A stretch of 64,000 nucleotides of DNA from Paragonimus skrjabini miyazakii (taxonomy: Eukaryota; Platyhelminthes; Trematoda; Plagiorchiida; Troglotrematidae): assembly GCA_014338405.1 (NCBI GenBank), contig JTDE01001317.1:75307-139306 (forward strand), read 5' to 3'. Both the position numbers and the translations under genes were made by a program. Shown one piece after another: positions 1 through 11,348 of this stretch (its first letter is position 1; the number at the start of each line of letters is the position of its first letter). The notes under the pieces were generated by a model that worked only from the letters and a program-made list of their open reading frames with translations, was not told the origin of the DNA and searched no databases.

Positions 1-80
<80 letters not shown>
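1..80. repeat. (TGA)n microsatellite
   Basis: The first 80 bases are an uninterrupted TGA trinucleotide run cut by the window edge. The RTE-type LINE copies elsewhere in the window end in short ATGATG runs, so this may be the expanded tail of a plus-strand RTE copy lying to the left. That origin is an inference. Confidence 0.97.
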
Positions 81-3000
81 GTCCTGAATATCATTGCGTT
101 CTCAAATACCGTCATGTCTAAACTTTCAAACGTCCATAGTGAACTCATGCAATGCTTATTAAGTTAGGACAAGAGTTAATATGACCATCTATCTTTACCA
201 GTTGTTACGTTCGAAACTGGAATGATCTCATGATTTTTTACGATGCTTGTATTTCGTAGAGTTTATGCACTTGTTTAATTATCTAGATACTCAAGAGAAC
301 CTGTAAGCCAGTTTCGTTTACGCGGAAGTCATCGCGGGCGTATTTTGTAATGAGTTATTTTAGTTTCAGACTTGTTGAATTGAAAATATGCCATGTATAA
401 CCTGTGATTCATTAGGTGTCCTCACTATTGCATCATATAGATGCGAGCTGTTGAATTCCAGTCTGTTACGATGTATTCCATTCAAAACTCATTCCAATCG
501 ATAGTACTTTTGCATTAAAATTCGGCAAACGGTTGTCGGTATAACTTCTATGTTTTGTCTCATCCATATCCCGTTTATTGATGGTATCGTTCATTTCTCT
601 TTTTAGGACTCTCTGCATTTCTGTCGCATTTGACGTACACTGGTGAAATTTCTTACCTACCAAGTTCTAACCATGATAGCCATTCGAGAGATGGAGTTTT
701 ATGTGCAGTTGGGTAAGTGGATGTAATTTCTTCAATGTTCCATTAACATTTTGTTGTAAACCTTCAACCTCCATTTTGTCCCTCGGTACGTAATGTAGTT
801 TTTCTTCATTTAAACAACTGTCGTCGTTGCCCTATTGGCTCCTTCTGTATTTGGACCAGTCCCCAGCCAAAAAGTGCCTGTGCATATATTTGTTCAAGAG
901 TGGATTGTGCTACGTAACTGCTGGTTCCATCCACGCACTGTTTTCCATGTAAACCCGAATTGTGAAGAGAATGTGAGTGGGGGATTTTGTAGCACAGCTA
1001 CCTAGGCTGGTAAGCGAACTGAATTGAAATAGTTGCATTTTGGAAAAATGATTTTTTTTAATTTTAACGTATAAGGTTCAATGACTTTGATCGTGAAGCA
1101 GGAGAAAACATCATGTTCACTAAGTAAGCACGTGTTTAAGATACTTCATACAGAATGAGGGAAACACTTTGAATTTATTGAAGGAATCAAAGAAATCCCG
1201 CAAGGTAGAGTTCACCGAGACGGGAACAGAGAAAGTGGGAGGTAATGTATGTCATTTTTTAGGACGGAAACAACTACCTTACCGAACGAACAGCGCAATA
1301 CCGAATAAAAATGCATTTGGGCTTTGCGGCTATCAACTACTTGCTGTGTTCACCTCAAGGAATTTGATGTTCACAAATGCGTATAGTGCTTAAACACTAA
1401 CGTTTTGAAACTAAAGTAAATGTGACGCATTTTCTTCTTGTCTTGACATACCAAAAATCATTTTGAATACTCAAGATTCACGGTCTCTTTGCAGGAGCTG
1501 ATGTGCCTGTTAGTTCCCAAACCGCTCGAGAATTGTGTGAGATGAACCAATCGATTGGGTTCCTTTAGAGCGAAAATTCCGACGTGCCGTGCCTCGAAAC
1601 CGTTTTTTGTGACCAAGGGAAACTTCCACCTTGACAGTGAAGCGGTCGCAGTAGACAAAAGCACGATGATCGACTCGCTAGGTACGGGTTATTTCCGAAG
1701 GGTTCGCCGCAAAATGTTCAACCATTTACAATTCTCACTTCCCCTGCATAATTGACGAGTAGACAATACCGTTGAATGCACGATTAATTACCTCTATACC
1801 AATCAAGCCACACAAGTGCGAGATACAATTTTAAACATCGGCAGATAGTGGGACCTATGTTGGTACACATGACCGTGACCTGCGAAACGATCAGCCTTTG
1901 ATAGTTGGCTAAATGTTGCGTCTGGTGCATGAATTACTCGACAAAGATTACAAAGTTACATTTGCTAATTTTTTGTATCAATCAGACCATATGCTCACTA
2001 AACGGCTGACGGCACCGGTGGTGACGCTAGATTTGAACTGCAGAAAAGATGAGAAGCAAAAGTGAAACCTCATCATGAGGACTTCTTCAATTGTAACAAA
2101 TAGGATCGTCAACCCTTTACAAAATCTCAGACGAAAAAATGTGACTATTGTTTCGCTTCCGACCTTGCATCGTCGTGTTCATGCTCAGTCATCTAGTGTG
2201 AAAAATGTGCAACGAAGTGTTTTTCTACAAGGAACATCAGTGTGGGGTCGACAGTGTTGACAACGTGTGAACTTACAACAATCGATGCACATATAAATGG
2301 TGGCCGATAGCTGTTTGTCAAAGGTCACTCGATGTGAGTTTTCAGTGTATACATTCCTTATAGGATAGCATCGGATACTTACATTGGTCGGAAGTAGTTT
2401 GCTTTCACACTGGTGGGAGAACTGTGTAAACGCTACAGAAGTTCGAATATTTTTCCCTTATCTAACGTTCTAACACATCTGTCCTACGAGAAGTAAACGA
2501 AAACGATGTCTAACCTCTGACTGTCAGAATAAAACCAAAGTTTATGTAAGTTGAACGTCGACAGCACCTTTCGCATTCCCATAGACATTTCAGTTTGTGG
2601 ACACACTTTACCAGAATGATAAGGCCTAGATGACTGTGTGTAAGGGTAATGTGACTCACAGGTACATGTACTGTTGTTGTGGTTAACAAGCGTTTGGCGT
2701 GCAACCCCGTTCTTACGTGATACCTTTCCTTACGTTGCGATAGCTCCGTACTTTCCAGTTAGACTGCTTAGTACTCCCATATTTTGAAGTTGAATTTTTT
2801 CCGTTCCCGCAATGTCGTTGTTTGTGCCGTCCCGGAAACTACTTCGGATGAACATCATCTTTCCAGTCTACTGTTTAGTTCCAAATGGACTCTCGACGCA
2901 TTTGCTATCGCGGTAATCGATTTTGCACCGGTTTAAATCACCAATGGACCTCACTATCAAGTTTTTTTCGTAAATACGTTTGCCACCTAATATGGCTTTT

Positions 3001-4781
3001 TCACGTGAGGTAGGACATTTTTCTTGTGCTCATTCTTGCTAGAATAGGAGCTAAGTTGGATACAGTATAATAATTATGTATTGTTTGGACCACGTGTTAA
3101 AACACGTAAGTAGTTACTACTTCGTTTTCCTAAATGGAAACAGCAGAAACAGATTAATTTCACCTCCCCGCACATCAAGGTTTTTGTCGCAATTGCCTCC
3201 ACTGTCGATTCTAACACGTTTTCTCTACAACTTTCGCGGACGAACGCTAGTGTAACCAGTTTTGATATGTGAACTATCCAAACTAATCAAGCGAACAACA
3301 TTCAATCCATAGACAGCAAGGATATCAAATTTGCTGTTGTCAGGTCACCTTACTTTTCTATCCAATAACGCATCCTCTGATAAAATACATTGCCCAACCA
3401 GAGTGAATGGAAATTCTCGGAACAGTCTAGAAGTGACCTCCACAACTTCTTTGCCTACTCAAGTTTTAATCTGCTTCGCTGATTACTTTCTTGATGACCT
3501 TAGCCACTCATTTGGATAACCATCCTTCAGCTGTCCGATTTGGGATTATCTGTAGGTCACCGTGCATCATATTTATACCTATGTATTTTTATTCCTGTTA
3601 CACACTTTCCCGGGCGTAAAAAATTGACTTTTGCACTCCTCCATTGATTTGATTGGAGAGCAATGGGCAGAGTCAGTCGCTTTATTCTTAAGGATTGAAG
3701 CTGCCGTATTTTTATCGCAAGGCGAAAAATTTGGGTTCTATCAATCGCTGTTATATTTCGTTGCTGATCGAACATATTTTTCCGAGATTTCATTTGTAAC
3801 GGTTTTCGTTTCGGAACTGGGTGGCAAACGTGAAAATATACGCCTTGCACATAGATGAAACTGCTCGCATTTCTAAGAGTTTTCCAACTCAGTCTCTTTA
3901 TTACACCTCATCCATAGTAGACAACCTATCTCTGTATATTCATGAGTTATAGACTAAATCTGAAATTTAGCCTGTTTCTCTGTGTTTCTGCTTTGTTAAC
4001 TGATCCGGCGTACCCAATTCGGAAGAGATTCTTGTACCATATATTGTTCCAAATTGATAGAATTCTGTAATGAGCATAGCTCATCGTAGTAATAATATTG
4101 CAGCCGATCAATGGAATAGCATTATTCAGTAGAATAATTTCTACACATTCATTGTGCACTTCTACGATAATGGAGCTCAAAGTGCTGTTGATTGACAATA
4201 AACCACTTGGATTAACATGCACTTTTTACTGAAGGTTACTCCGAAGTTTATTGCAGTAGATGCTCAAAACGTTTTTGAAATTTTGTCTACACTACAGCAT
4301 CCGCACTAAACGGCTTAACAGAGCTTTAAGTAACATCTTTGTCGATATTTTCCAGCACTCATAAGCTGCGCAATACCCCCGATTATTCCAGTGTCTTTGG
4401 CCTATCTTTATAGTCTTTGGAATTGAGGTGTCTCTAACGGAGGAGTTACATTGTGTAACATCTTTGTTAGAATAATTAGAACTGTTAGATACATTATGGT
4501 TTCATCAAGTTAGCGTTACATTGCGCTTTGTTCTTTTGACGCGTGATTACTCAGAAAATATGTCCGAACGAGTGGAGAATACTTGATGAAGTAGCCAGTT
4601 GGATCGCTTAATTTAACCTCATTAGGTTTTTCTCTTTTTAAGATAACAACAAGTGAATGTGTGGACTAGATCATTCTAAGTCGCTGAGGCTTAAAGATGA
4701 AACAGTATGAAATCAGCAACTGTATATGTGATTTTTTTTGTTTTCTAGGAGATTCAGTATTCACATTTTTTTGATTTGCAG
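81..4781. other. Unassigned stretch
   Basis: No gene could be supported. One exon-like piece at about 1159-1239 on the plus strand has an acceptor and a gtaatg donor in an open frame of about 27 codons, but it matches nothing recognisable. A diverged repeat lies near 3470-3700. Short open frames near 1555 and 2075 have no family features. Confidence 0.5.
3470..3700 (+). repeat. Unclassified dispersed repeat, copy 1
   Basis: Aligns by eye with 28936-29160 in the same orientation. Shared blocks include a GTAG(G/A)TCAC start, the core GTATTTTT, AAAAA-TTGACTTTT then ACTCCT, and a shared TTATTCTTAAGG. Divergence is high. It has no terminal structure that I can see. It may be an internal piece of an LTR or LINE element, since copy 2 lies just after a Ty3/gypsy reverse transcriptase fragment. 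Confidence 0.6.
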
Positions 4782-5084
4782 CTGCTCCGTCTGTTCTTCC
4801 CACACTCTTTGTCGTTCTGGAAACGATAGCAAAAGTCATCTCACCCTGATCCGAGAAAAGAAAAAGAAGCATCTAATGAACGGGGTTCTGCCTCGTTCTT
4901 CTAGTATGATGTCCAAATGTCGCACAGATCCACAGCTTTTATTCTCACCATCGGTTCGAACACATGAATGGTCGGAGCGATCATCCACCGTTCAGTTTTA
5001 CTTAGGTGTTCGAAAGTCGGATACACATGTGAGCTCGATGGAGCCCGAAGTGGAGCCCACACATATAAGTGTCGATACAGGCGA
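4782..5084 (+). CDS. Candidate exon A, possible 5' part of the ceramide kinase gene
   Basis: The acceptor is excellent (T-rich tract ending TTTGATTTGCAG). The open frame runs about 100 codons, is serine- and lysine-rich, and carries no recognised domain. The chosen donor, GA before gtgttt, gives phase 2, which matches exon B 56 bp further on; introns this short are common in flukes. An alternative GC donor four bases earlier would give another frame in exon B. Assignment to the ceramide kinase gene rests on position, strand and the look of exons B and C. Confidence 0.5.
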
Positions 5085-5140
5085 GTGTTTCTTTCTTTTT
5101 GCCGATGAATTAATTAGATTTGTCTTTCTAACGAATGCAG

Positions 5141-5194
5141 CCTCCGTGTTCCGGCAGCTAAACTGGGTGCGCTCTTTGATAATCACTCCGAACA
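5141..5194 (+). CDS. Candidate exon B, PH-like N-terminal region
   Basis: Bounded by a strong acceptor (TTTCTAACGAATGCAG) and a strong donor (ACA before gtgagt). Read in phase 2 it encodes LRVPAAKLGALFDNHSE, which resembles the VPxSEIIAVE segment in the N-terminal PH-like region of ceramide kinase. The resemblance is short. The phase fits both neighbours. Confidence 0.5.
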
Positions 5195-5270
5195 GTGAGT
5201 CGCACTAGTTCGAATTGTACCACAATGACCCAACCGCGTGTACTCATCAATTTTCCACGAAATCCAACAG

Positions 5271-5415
5271 GTGTAGGTTTGCCGTCTCCGGACAAAATGT
5301 TCATATGGGAACGCATGACCTTTCGATGCACCAGTCTCATACTGTTGCGATCGAATGTGTGGTGTTGGTCAGGAAGAGGAAAGACCCTTGTTGTGTTTCC
5401 TTGCATGTTGTTTGA
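5271..5415 (+). CDS. Candidate exon C, PH-like N-terminal region
   Basis: The acceptor is AATCCAACAG. The frame continues exon B and includes SHTVAIECVVLVRKRKD, reminiscent of the FTVHCVKRARR stretch of ceramide kinase. The frame reaches a TGA at 5413-5415. A donor before it is likely if the gene continues, but no good one stands out (gttgtt at about 5405 is the nearest), so the end is uncertain. Confidence 0.45.
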
Positions 5416-5894
5416 GTAGTGTGTTGTTTTGGACGTAAAACAGTGATTGAGAATGAATAAGGAGAATTTAGCGAACGATACTAACATGCACTTTTGCTGT
5501 CAGTTTCAACCGCGGATAAATTGGTGTTACCGATAATGATGATATGTTCATTTGGTGACTTATGGAGTGAGTAATGGAAATGACTAGGATACGTGCAGCG
5601 TACGTTCTGACGTATACATCGACCAATCTGGAGCTCAACATTCTGGGTTGGGCAGCTCGTTCCACTACGGGCGAATCTGAATTGCAAAGGGTTGATGTCA
5701 GTATGAAAGCTTCCTTATTTCACACTTCCTGTATGATTATAGGGTTTAGGAAGCTGAACATAATGAAGGTCTCGTTTGCCCATCCCATGAAGATTAACGT
5801 AGTTCGTTTTTTTCTCATGTAGCCGGATAATCGGCATACAAGCTTAAGTTGTATTGCTAATAAGTTGCATGGTATATTTGAACATTTTTCTTAG

Positions 5895-6071
5895 GAGACC
5901 CATTTGTGAAGATTCTGGACCACGGCTGTATTCGAACTAGTGATAGAAGTAGCATGCCACGACGCGCGGCAAGTGACATGCCAGCCGAACTACTAAGCCA
6001 CATCGAACTTTCACATTTGAACTCATTTACCCGCTCTATCCTATGGAATTTATCAAATAATGATTGTCCAA
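5895..6071 (+). CDS. Candidate exon D of the same plus-strand gene
   Basis: The acceptor is T-rich (ACATTTTTCTTAG) and the donor is A before gtaaaa. Between them is a 58-codon frame, phase 1 in and phase 1 out, starting DPFVKILDHGC. No domain is recognised. If the donor is not used, the frame stops at 6140. Placement in the ceramide kinase gene is by strand and position only. Confidence 0.4.
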
Positions 6072-6326
6072 GTAAAATTTCAGAATCACTTCACGCTGGA
6101 ATCCATAAACGCTATCAATGGGCATTGCAACTGCATTACTGATCACACCTGTCGCACTAAATATCAGGAATACTATTTCGACTCTCGGCAGTGTCACAAG
6201 TGGACTCTAACATGATCTGATTGGAAAATCTTGCTTGGGCAATTAGTCTGTTGGATCATTTGTTCAATTCCGTGTGTTGGTTAGATAAATACGTTCAGAT
6301 GTGAATGTTCTGGACTTCCGGCGTGG

Positions 6327-6402
6327 CGTCGTAATTCAGCTGGTAGAACACCTGCGTCTAGGCTTGCCGTTTCTGTCGCTAGTTTGAATCCATCCGGAGT
6401 CG
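6327..6402 (+). repeat. tRNA-like sequence (SINE head or tRNA pseudogene)
   Basis: An A-box-like TAATTCAGCTGGTAGA is followed about 35 bases later by a B-box-like AGTTTGAATCC, at tRNA-like spacing. The acceptor stem pairs poorly and no convincing anticodon stem forms. It is therefore probably a tRNA-derived SINE or a decayed tRNA rather than a working gene. Confidence 0.55.
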
Positions 6403-6743
6403 AGATTTTTCACAAATGAGTCTTCTCTAGAAAGAAACTTAAATTGTTTGTCACTAAAGTCCGCAGTTCTAAGTCGCATACGGTACTACCTAGTTCGGTA
6501 TCGTCAAGGTAGTAATGAGCATTGTGCTCATTTTTATCCGATATGAAATGGCTTTACTTTTGTTCACATTGAACAGCAGTTTGTTGTCAATTAACGACCG
6601 AGTATGACATTTCTAAATCTCTCAACTACACGTCATAGTTTTCTCCCCTTAGTATATAGCAGCACCGGTGATTTGACGACGTCCAGGAGTCCAAGATCAA
6701 ATGGTATATACAACGAGCAAACCAATACAGTCTCTGTTTACAG

Positions 6744-6805
6744 GGAATCAATGTGATGTCTATTCATCTTAACACTGTGCCTCGACCGATTGAATCATTT
6801 TCTAA
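6744..6805 (+). CDS. Weak candidate exon of ceramide kinase
   Basis: The acceptor is GTCTCTGTTTACAG and the donor AA before gtgagg. The phase-0 frame encodes GINVMSIHLNTVPRP, loosely like the ceramide kinase segment LDVxSVHHN that precedes LLGYGFYGD. The next expected motifs were not found downstream, and its phase does not join to 7930 directly. Confidence 0.3.
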
Positions 6806-7929
6806 GTGAGGATGAATAAAAATCATAGATACGGTGTTTCGTTAACAAGACAAACTGAATGGGTTTATTAAACGTTGTAAAGCGCCAGGATAGATTATTA
6901 GAACGTAGGGTGATCAATAGGTCTGTTGTGTAGGTACACGTACTTTCCGGCAAAAATGTTGTTAATTTTCATATTTGTATTAATGAATTTTTATTTGGGA
7001 AATATGAGCCTTTCTTCTGCCGTATGTCATTACCTAGCTGTAGAAAAGCTTTCGATTCAACTGCAACCTTTCGTCCAGATCATGTTGATATGGGAACTTC
7101 TTTTTCAGTAACCGTGATGTGTTTTTGCTGTCTACCGTATTATTAATCAGTGTGAATTCACTGTTCTAAACTCAATCGGTTTCATGCCATACGTTTCAGA
7201 CGTATGATACTTTCATTGGCATGTGAGCATAACTGAAGTATATTCATTAATAGTGTCACAGCGTCTCTCAGTGATGTTTTGCTACTGATGTTGCAAACTT
7301 AGTTTGTTGATAAAGCTGGACCGTACAACTCGGTTGAGTTTTGCTTTTGTCACTTTGTTGTTCACTTTACTATAAGCCTGTGTAATCCATGGATTAAGGA
7401 AGTATAATCTATTTCGGCATATTTAGCTGAATCTGAACGTCTTGCTCAAGTTGGGCTGTAACTTTTAGTGTTTGTATCACCTTATCCTCATCAGTTTGAA
7501 TGTAATTAAACGATCCTATATCGTTACACAGCACTGTTGTCACCGAAAACAGAACTTACAGAAATGATCAAGTTGTTTTACGTTTTTGTAAGTCTTATTT
7601 TTGACACTCGTACTTCACAACTATCGGCTTGGTAGCGAACATAAAAGAATTGTCAGTCCATTGTGAGTTTGCGTTAAAGCTCCGAATGATGTGATAATCG
7701 GGAATACAATGAAGATCTCCTTTATCATCATGGAATTTGATTAGTTAATAATCGGCCTTGAATTCTAGCAGTAACTTTGTTGTCATATTTTGAAATTGTG
7801 CATGTTTCACTCAATTGTCGGATGTTTGAATCAGTATGCCTGACCCAATATAATCTATATTTTTTTGGGTCCACATTTTTCCAAGAAACCACTAGTATAT
7901 CTTCACGTTTCATTGTTGCCGCTGTTTAG

Positions 7930-8647
7930 ACTCTCCAGCAAGCTCCGGTTCGCATTCTCGTTATTTCATTGTGCGACAACAACAAAAACCTTCCTGTCGA
8001 TCCGAATCTCTGCATATATCTATGGAGAATGGTTTTGATTCATCTTCTAACGAAGCTTCTCCAATCAGTACCAGACTAGTACCGAATAGGTCTACTCTGC
8101 ATCCTTCTCCATCTTGGTCTATTCAAGGTTGCTCCAAGGGGTGGCGAACTGTGACTGGCTGCTTTGTGGCCATCAACGCATTTATACAGAGCTGTCGATG
8201 TGTAAAAGCTATGGCCGGACCCTCCCCTTGGGCTCATCTTGGGGATGGCTGTCTGGACCTGATCCTGGTTCACAACTGCTCACGCAGACAATTTCTCCAA
8301 TACCTCATACGTGTCGCTAATGGCTCGAATCAAACTAGCTGCCAACGATCTCGTCCTGGTAACGAGAGTCCGTTCGAGTTACCGTTTGTCACAGTAGAAC
8401 GTGTTTGTGCGTTTAAATTCCGATCTATGTCGTCAATTCCGACCGTCCGCTCCTTGGATAGCATGCGGGATCACAACCAGCTTATCGCCGACTCCGCAGC
8501 AGTGCATGAACGTGCCCATTCCTTCAGCGACACCGGTCGCAAACCCATTTGCAAACCCCCTCATAAAGTGCCCAGTAGCAAAAAACTGCCAGAGTCGATC
8601 TGGTGTGCAGATGGCGAATTGGTACATCACACTAATGTGGCTGTCTT
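7930..8647 (+). CDS. CERK: Ceramide kinase, large C-terminal exon
   Basis: The acceptor is GCCGCTGTTTAG. The frame starts in phase 1 and runs 238 codons to a gtaagt donor in phase 2. It encodes a serine-rich insert, then GWRTVTGCFVAINAF, AHLGDGCLDLILV, CSRRQFLQYLI, FELPFVTVERVCAFKF and finally IWCADGELVHHTNVAV. These follow the order of the animal ceramide kinase C-terminal region up to the residues before its final arm. The exon sits in open sequence with no retroelement match and is the clearest long coding exon in the window. Confidence 0.88.
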
Positions 8648-11348
8648 GTAAGTCTACTTTTGTTATCATTTCCTATGCAATGAACATGTCATATGTGGTT
8701 CCAAGCGAACGTTGTTTTGTTCACCTCGGACGCCATTTGTCTGTTTTTGGCTTTGAACGATGATTTCGCATACGGTGCAGTTTTTGCCCACTGACCATTC
8801 ATCCTCAATCTGTATGATCTGATTGGAATTATCCCAAGATTTGGTGTTAATCAGCCATAACCCTTCTCCGTTAGTAAGCACCTACCATCCACACAGATGA
8901 CGAACAGTAAATTGTTTTGTATGAAAGACTAAACTTCCTTGTAGTCTGCTAGAGCAGGCTTAGGTAGTTTATTCCAGGTGTAATTCGCCGGCACTTTTGA
9001 TCACGGCACCGTAACAATCCTACTCGTTTTGCTACGTTTACGCTAACATTTTCTCGTTTCGGTCAAGTATCTCATTCGGCTAACACTCGAGTTAGATTGT
9101 AGTAATGTTCTTCTACGAATTCAACTCTGTGTACTTGCACCTAAGTCTGCGTAGCGACAGTTGTGGACATTCGTCTGTAGTCTGATTTATATGATGTAAT
9201 CCAAAGCAACCCGTAATCAGACCACTTGTAAACGAAACTTCTCTGCGTTTTTATGTGATAAAACATCAATATTTCCTGCTTTGTGCAGTACCCGTGATTA
9301 TAATAACTCGGGCTACCGCTGGTCTTGATTATTGTCCACGAGGTTGCAGAGTAACAAATACGTACTGATGCATAACGAAGAACAAAACTGAGTTTCGTGC
9401 AAAAGAAGAGTCAACAAGTTTGCGGGCACAGGCTTGCCATTGCCTGCGACACACTGTTGTACCACTGCTTTCATTCAGCGACGTGAATGTTCGCGAACTC
9501 CCTAACCGCGCAGAAATTATTTATCAACCCTACTCGACGGAACGGTCAAGGTCTTCATTAGCCCGTGACCACATCACCGCCTGATATCTGAGGTTTCTTC
9601 CAACCGGCAGTAGCCTCCTTGAACCATGTGCCGTGCGGTAGACGCTCTGTCGGTATATGAAATACATGAACCAAGTAGTGAAGAACTGCAGTTTCGCTCG
9701 CGCATTTCAGGAATGAGCACCGATGGATTGCCACTTTGTTCACACGATCAGCTCCCTTGATACAATTTAACTAGTGTGTGCGTGTCGGACAGCCAAATCA
9801 AAAACAGTTCTTAGATTTAAAACCACCACGACCGTAGGCTGAGAAAAAGGGTGTCGATACGCCAGTGTCTGTCGGGAAGTGAAGATATGAACGATACACC
9901 CTCGATCAGTTCGGAAACCTGCCTGTGTTTCTCCTTCATGGTCTTCCGTGCGTTTCAGAGGCCGCCGCACTATGAAATCCGTGATCCTCTTTTGTGTGAC
10001 AAGGGCAAGGCCATTACTCTGTTTGTCACACGACACCCTGGCACCTTTCTTAAGATAAGAGTGACTGTCGATAAGTGACGGTTATGGGAGACCTCTCCAA
10101 TTTCCCTGTGTCTCTAGTGCGTTTTAATGTCTTAAGCTTGGAGGCCGCTTTGGAGTCCGACAAAGAATCGTCTGGAATGTCAACTAACCATACAATCTCC
10201 ATCATCCATAGCTGAATGAGATGGACTAGGCCAGTCGGACCCATATCAAGTGGCTGCGACAAGATGCAAATCGTGAGCTGTCCTTTTCACATATAGTCTC
10301 GCCAATATCTTGACGACGACCGGTTCAACGACGGATCAGGTTAAGCAATGTAACATACAAGCCGGCTGTCTTCACTCGGGCTGTCCGTTACGCCTGCGGA
10401 CCAAGTTTGGGGTCATGTGGAGACACCAGGGGACAGCGTTCTTCCGAACTATGGAATCTGTGGTTCCAAAGTCTAACCTGAAAGACAGTGGAAAATAAGG
10501 TTTTCTTGGGAAAAATCACCCGGAACGTCTGATTCACTTGGCAGTGAAATGCTTCCCTAGCCTGAGAGTGCGGTGAATAAGACATTGATGTATGATTCGG
10601 AGCATTGATGCTCGCACTGAATGTGTTCGAAACAACATCATGCTTTCACATACTACCAAAAGTTTTTCGACCGTATTATATAATGCGCCGACGGTCACGG
10701 CCAATCGTTGAGCAATCGGAGTGCAACATTGTTTGAGGGTACCTTTTCAAATTCCCTTTTCCGTTAGTCGGATGACAGCAGCATCGCTCAGTGGATCGTG
10801 TCTCACTATCTAAGCACTTCTATGCGGCCGGTAATGCATCTGCTTTTCGTCTGGCGGCTCCTCTTTCATCTGTCTGATCGAAGTCGTAGTCAGCAGAGCC
10901 CTCTGGTCACCACTTCAAGGTAGAAGGGTAGGTCATGACACTGACTGTAATCCGTTAAAATGAAACAGTTTAGGATAGACGTCAGTTTAAAATTGGGTAA
11001 CGAAATTGACAACGTTACTGCTCGCTCTTCATTGTCGTGCAAATAAACATATTGTTGTTCGCCTGTTCGTAAAGTTACCATCTATTTCTGCTATCAGGTT
11101 TGCACAGTTATCACGTAAATGTATTGTGATCACTTACATTTCACGATTCCGTTATTTTTAGCGTACATCGCCAGCTCCTCCGACTATACGCTCGAGGGCC
11201 TGAGCCGCTATTCCAGGACGCGTTACTCGGACCAACCATGAACACTGATGCTCAGTCTGGCAAACTCTTTGATGCCGTGGCCACAGCCTTTGCACGGACT
11301 GATCGTCTTAACGACCCAGCTGTTGTCACCCAGTTCGATTCAAATTAA
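7930..11348 (+). CDS. CERK: Ceramide kinase gene, C-terminal part (two clear exons)
   Basis: Two exons, 7930-8647 and 11162-11348, join in phase (TT plus C) and encode about 300 residues resembling the C-terminal half of ceramide kinase. The first carries the AHLGDGCLDLILV stretch followed by CSRRQFLQYLIR, and later FVTVERVCAFKF. The second begins VHRQLLRLYARG, a close match to the end of animal ceramide kinases. The enzyme phosphorylates ceramide to ceramide-1-phosphate at Golgi and plasma membranes. The intron (8648-11161) holds an antisense RTE fragment. The N-terminal PH-like and catalytic regions would lie upstream; only weak candidates were found. Confidence 0.85.
9558..10262 (-). mobile_element. 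RTE-type LINE reverse transcriptase remnant
   Basis: Three minus-strand frames in order show RTE reverse transcriptase pieces. GLVHLIQLWMMEIVW is from the fingers. AGFRTDRGCIVHIF, followed by VVVVLNLRTVFD, is the palm region (usual form QAGFRPGRGC and FLDLRAAFD). RLPHGTWFKEATAGWKK is from the C-terminal tail. The YADD part is absent between the last two, so there is an internal deletion as well as frameshifts. It lies antisense in the ceramide kinase intron. Confidence 0.75.
11162..11348 (+). CDS. CERK: Ceramide kinase, terminal coding exon
   Basis: The acceptor is T-rich (CCGTTATTTTTAG). The first base completes a TTC codon with the previous exon, then VHRQLLRLYARG follows, matching the end of animal ceramide kinases. 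A fluke-specific tail of about 48 residues runs to TAA at 11346-11348. No canonical AATAAA is seen close downstream. Confidence 0.85.

Noticed and set aside
8401..8763. 120-codon plus-strand frame overlapping the ceramide kinase exon
   Set aside because: Out-of-frame overlap; the family match is in the other frame.
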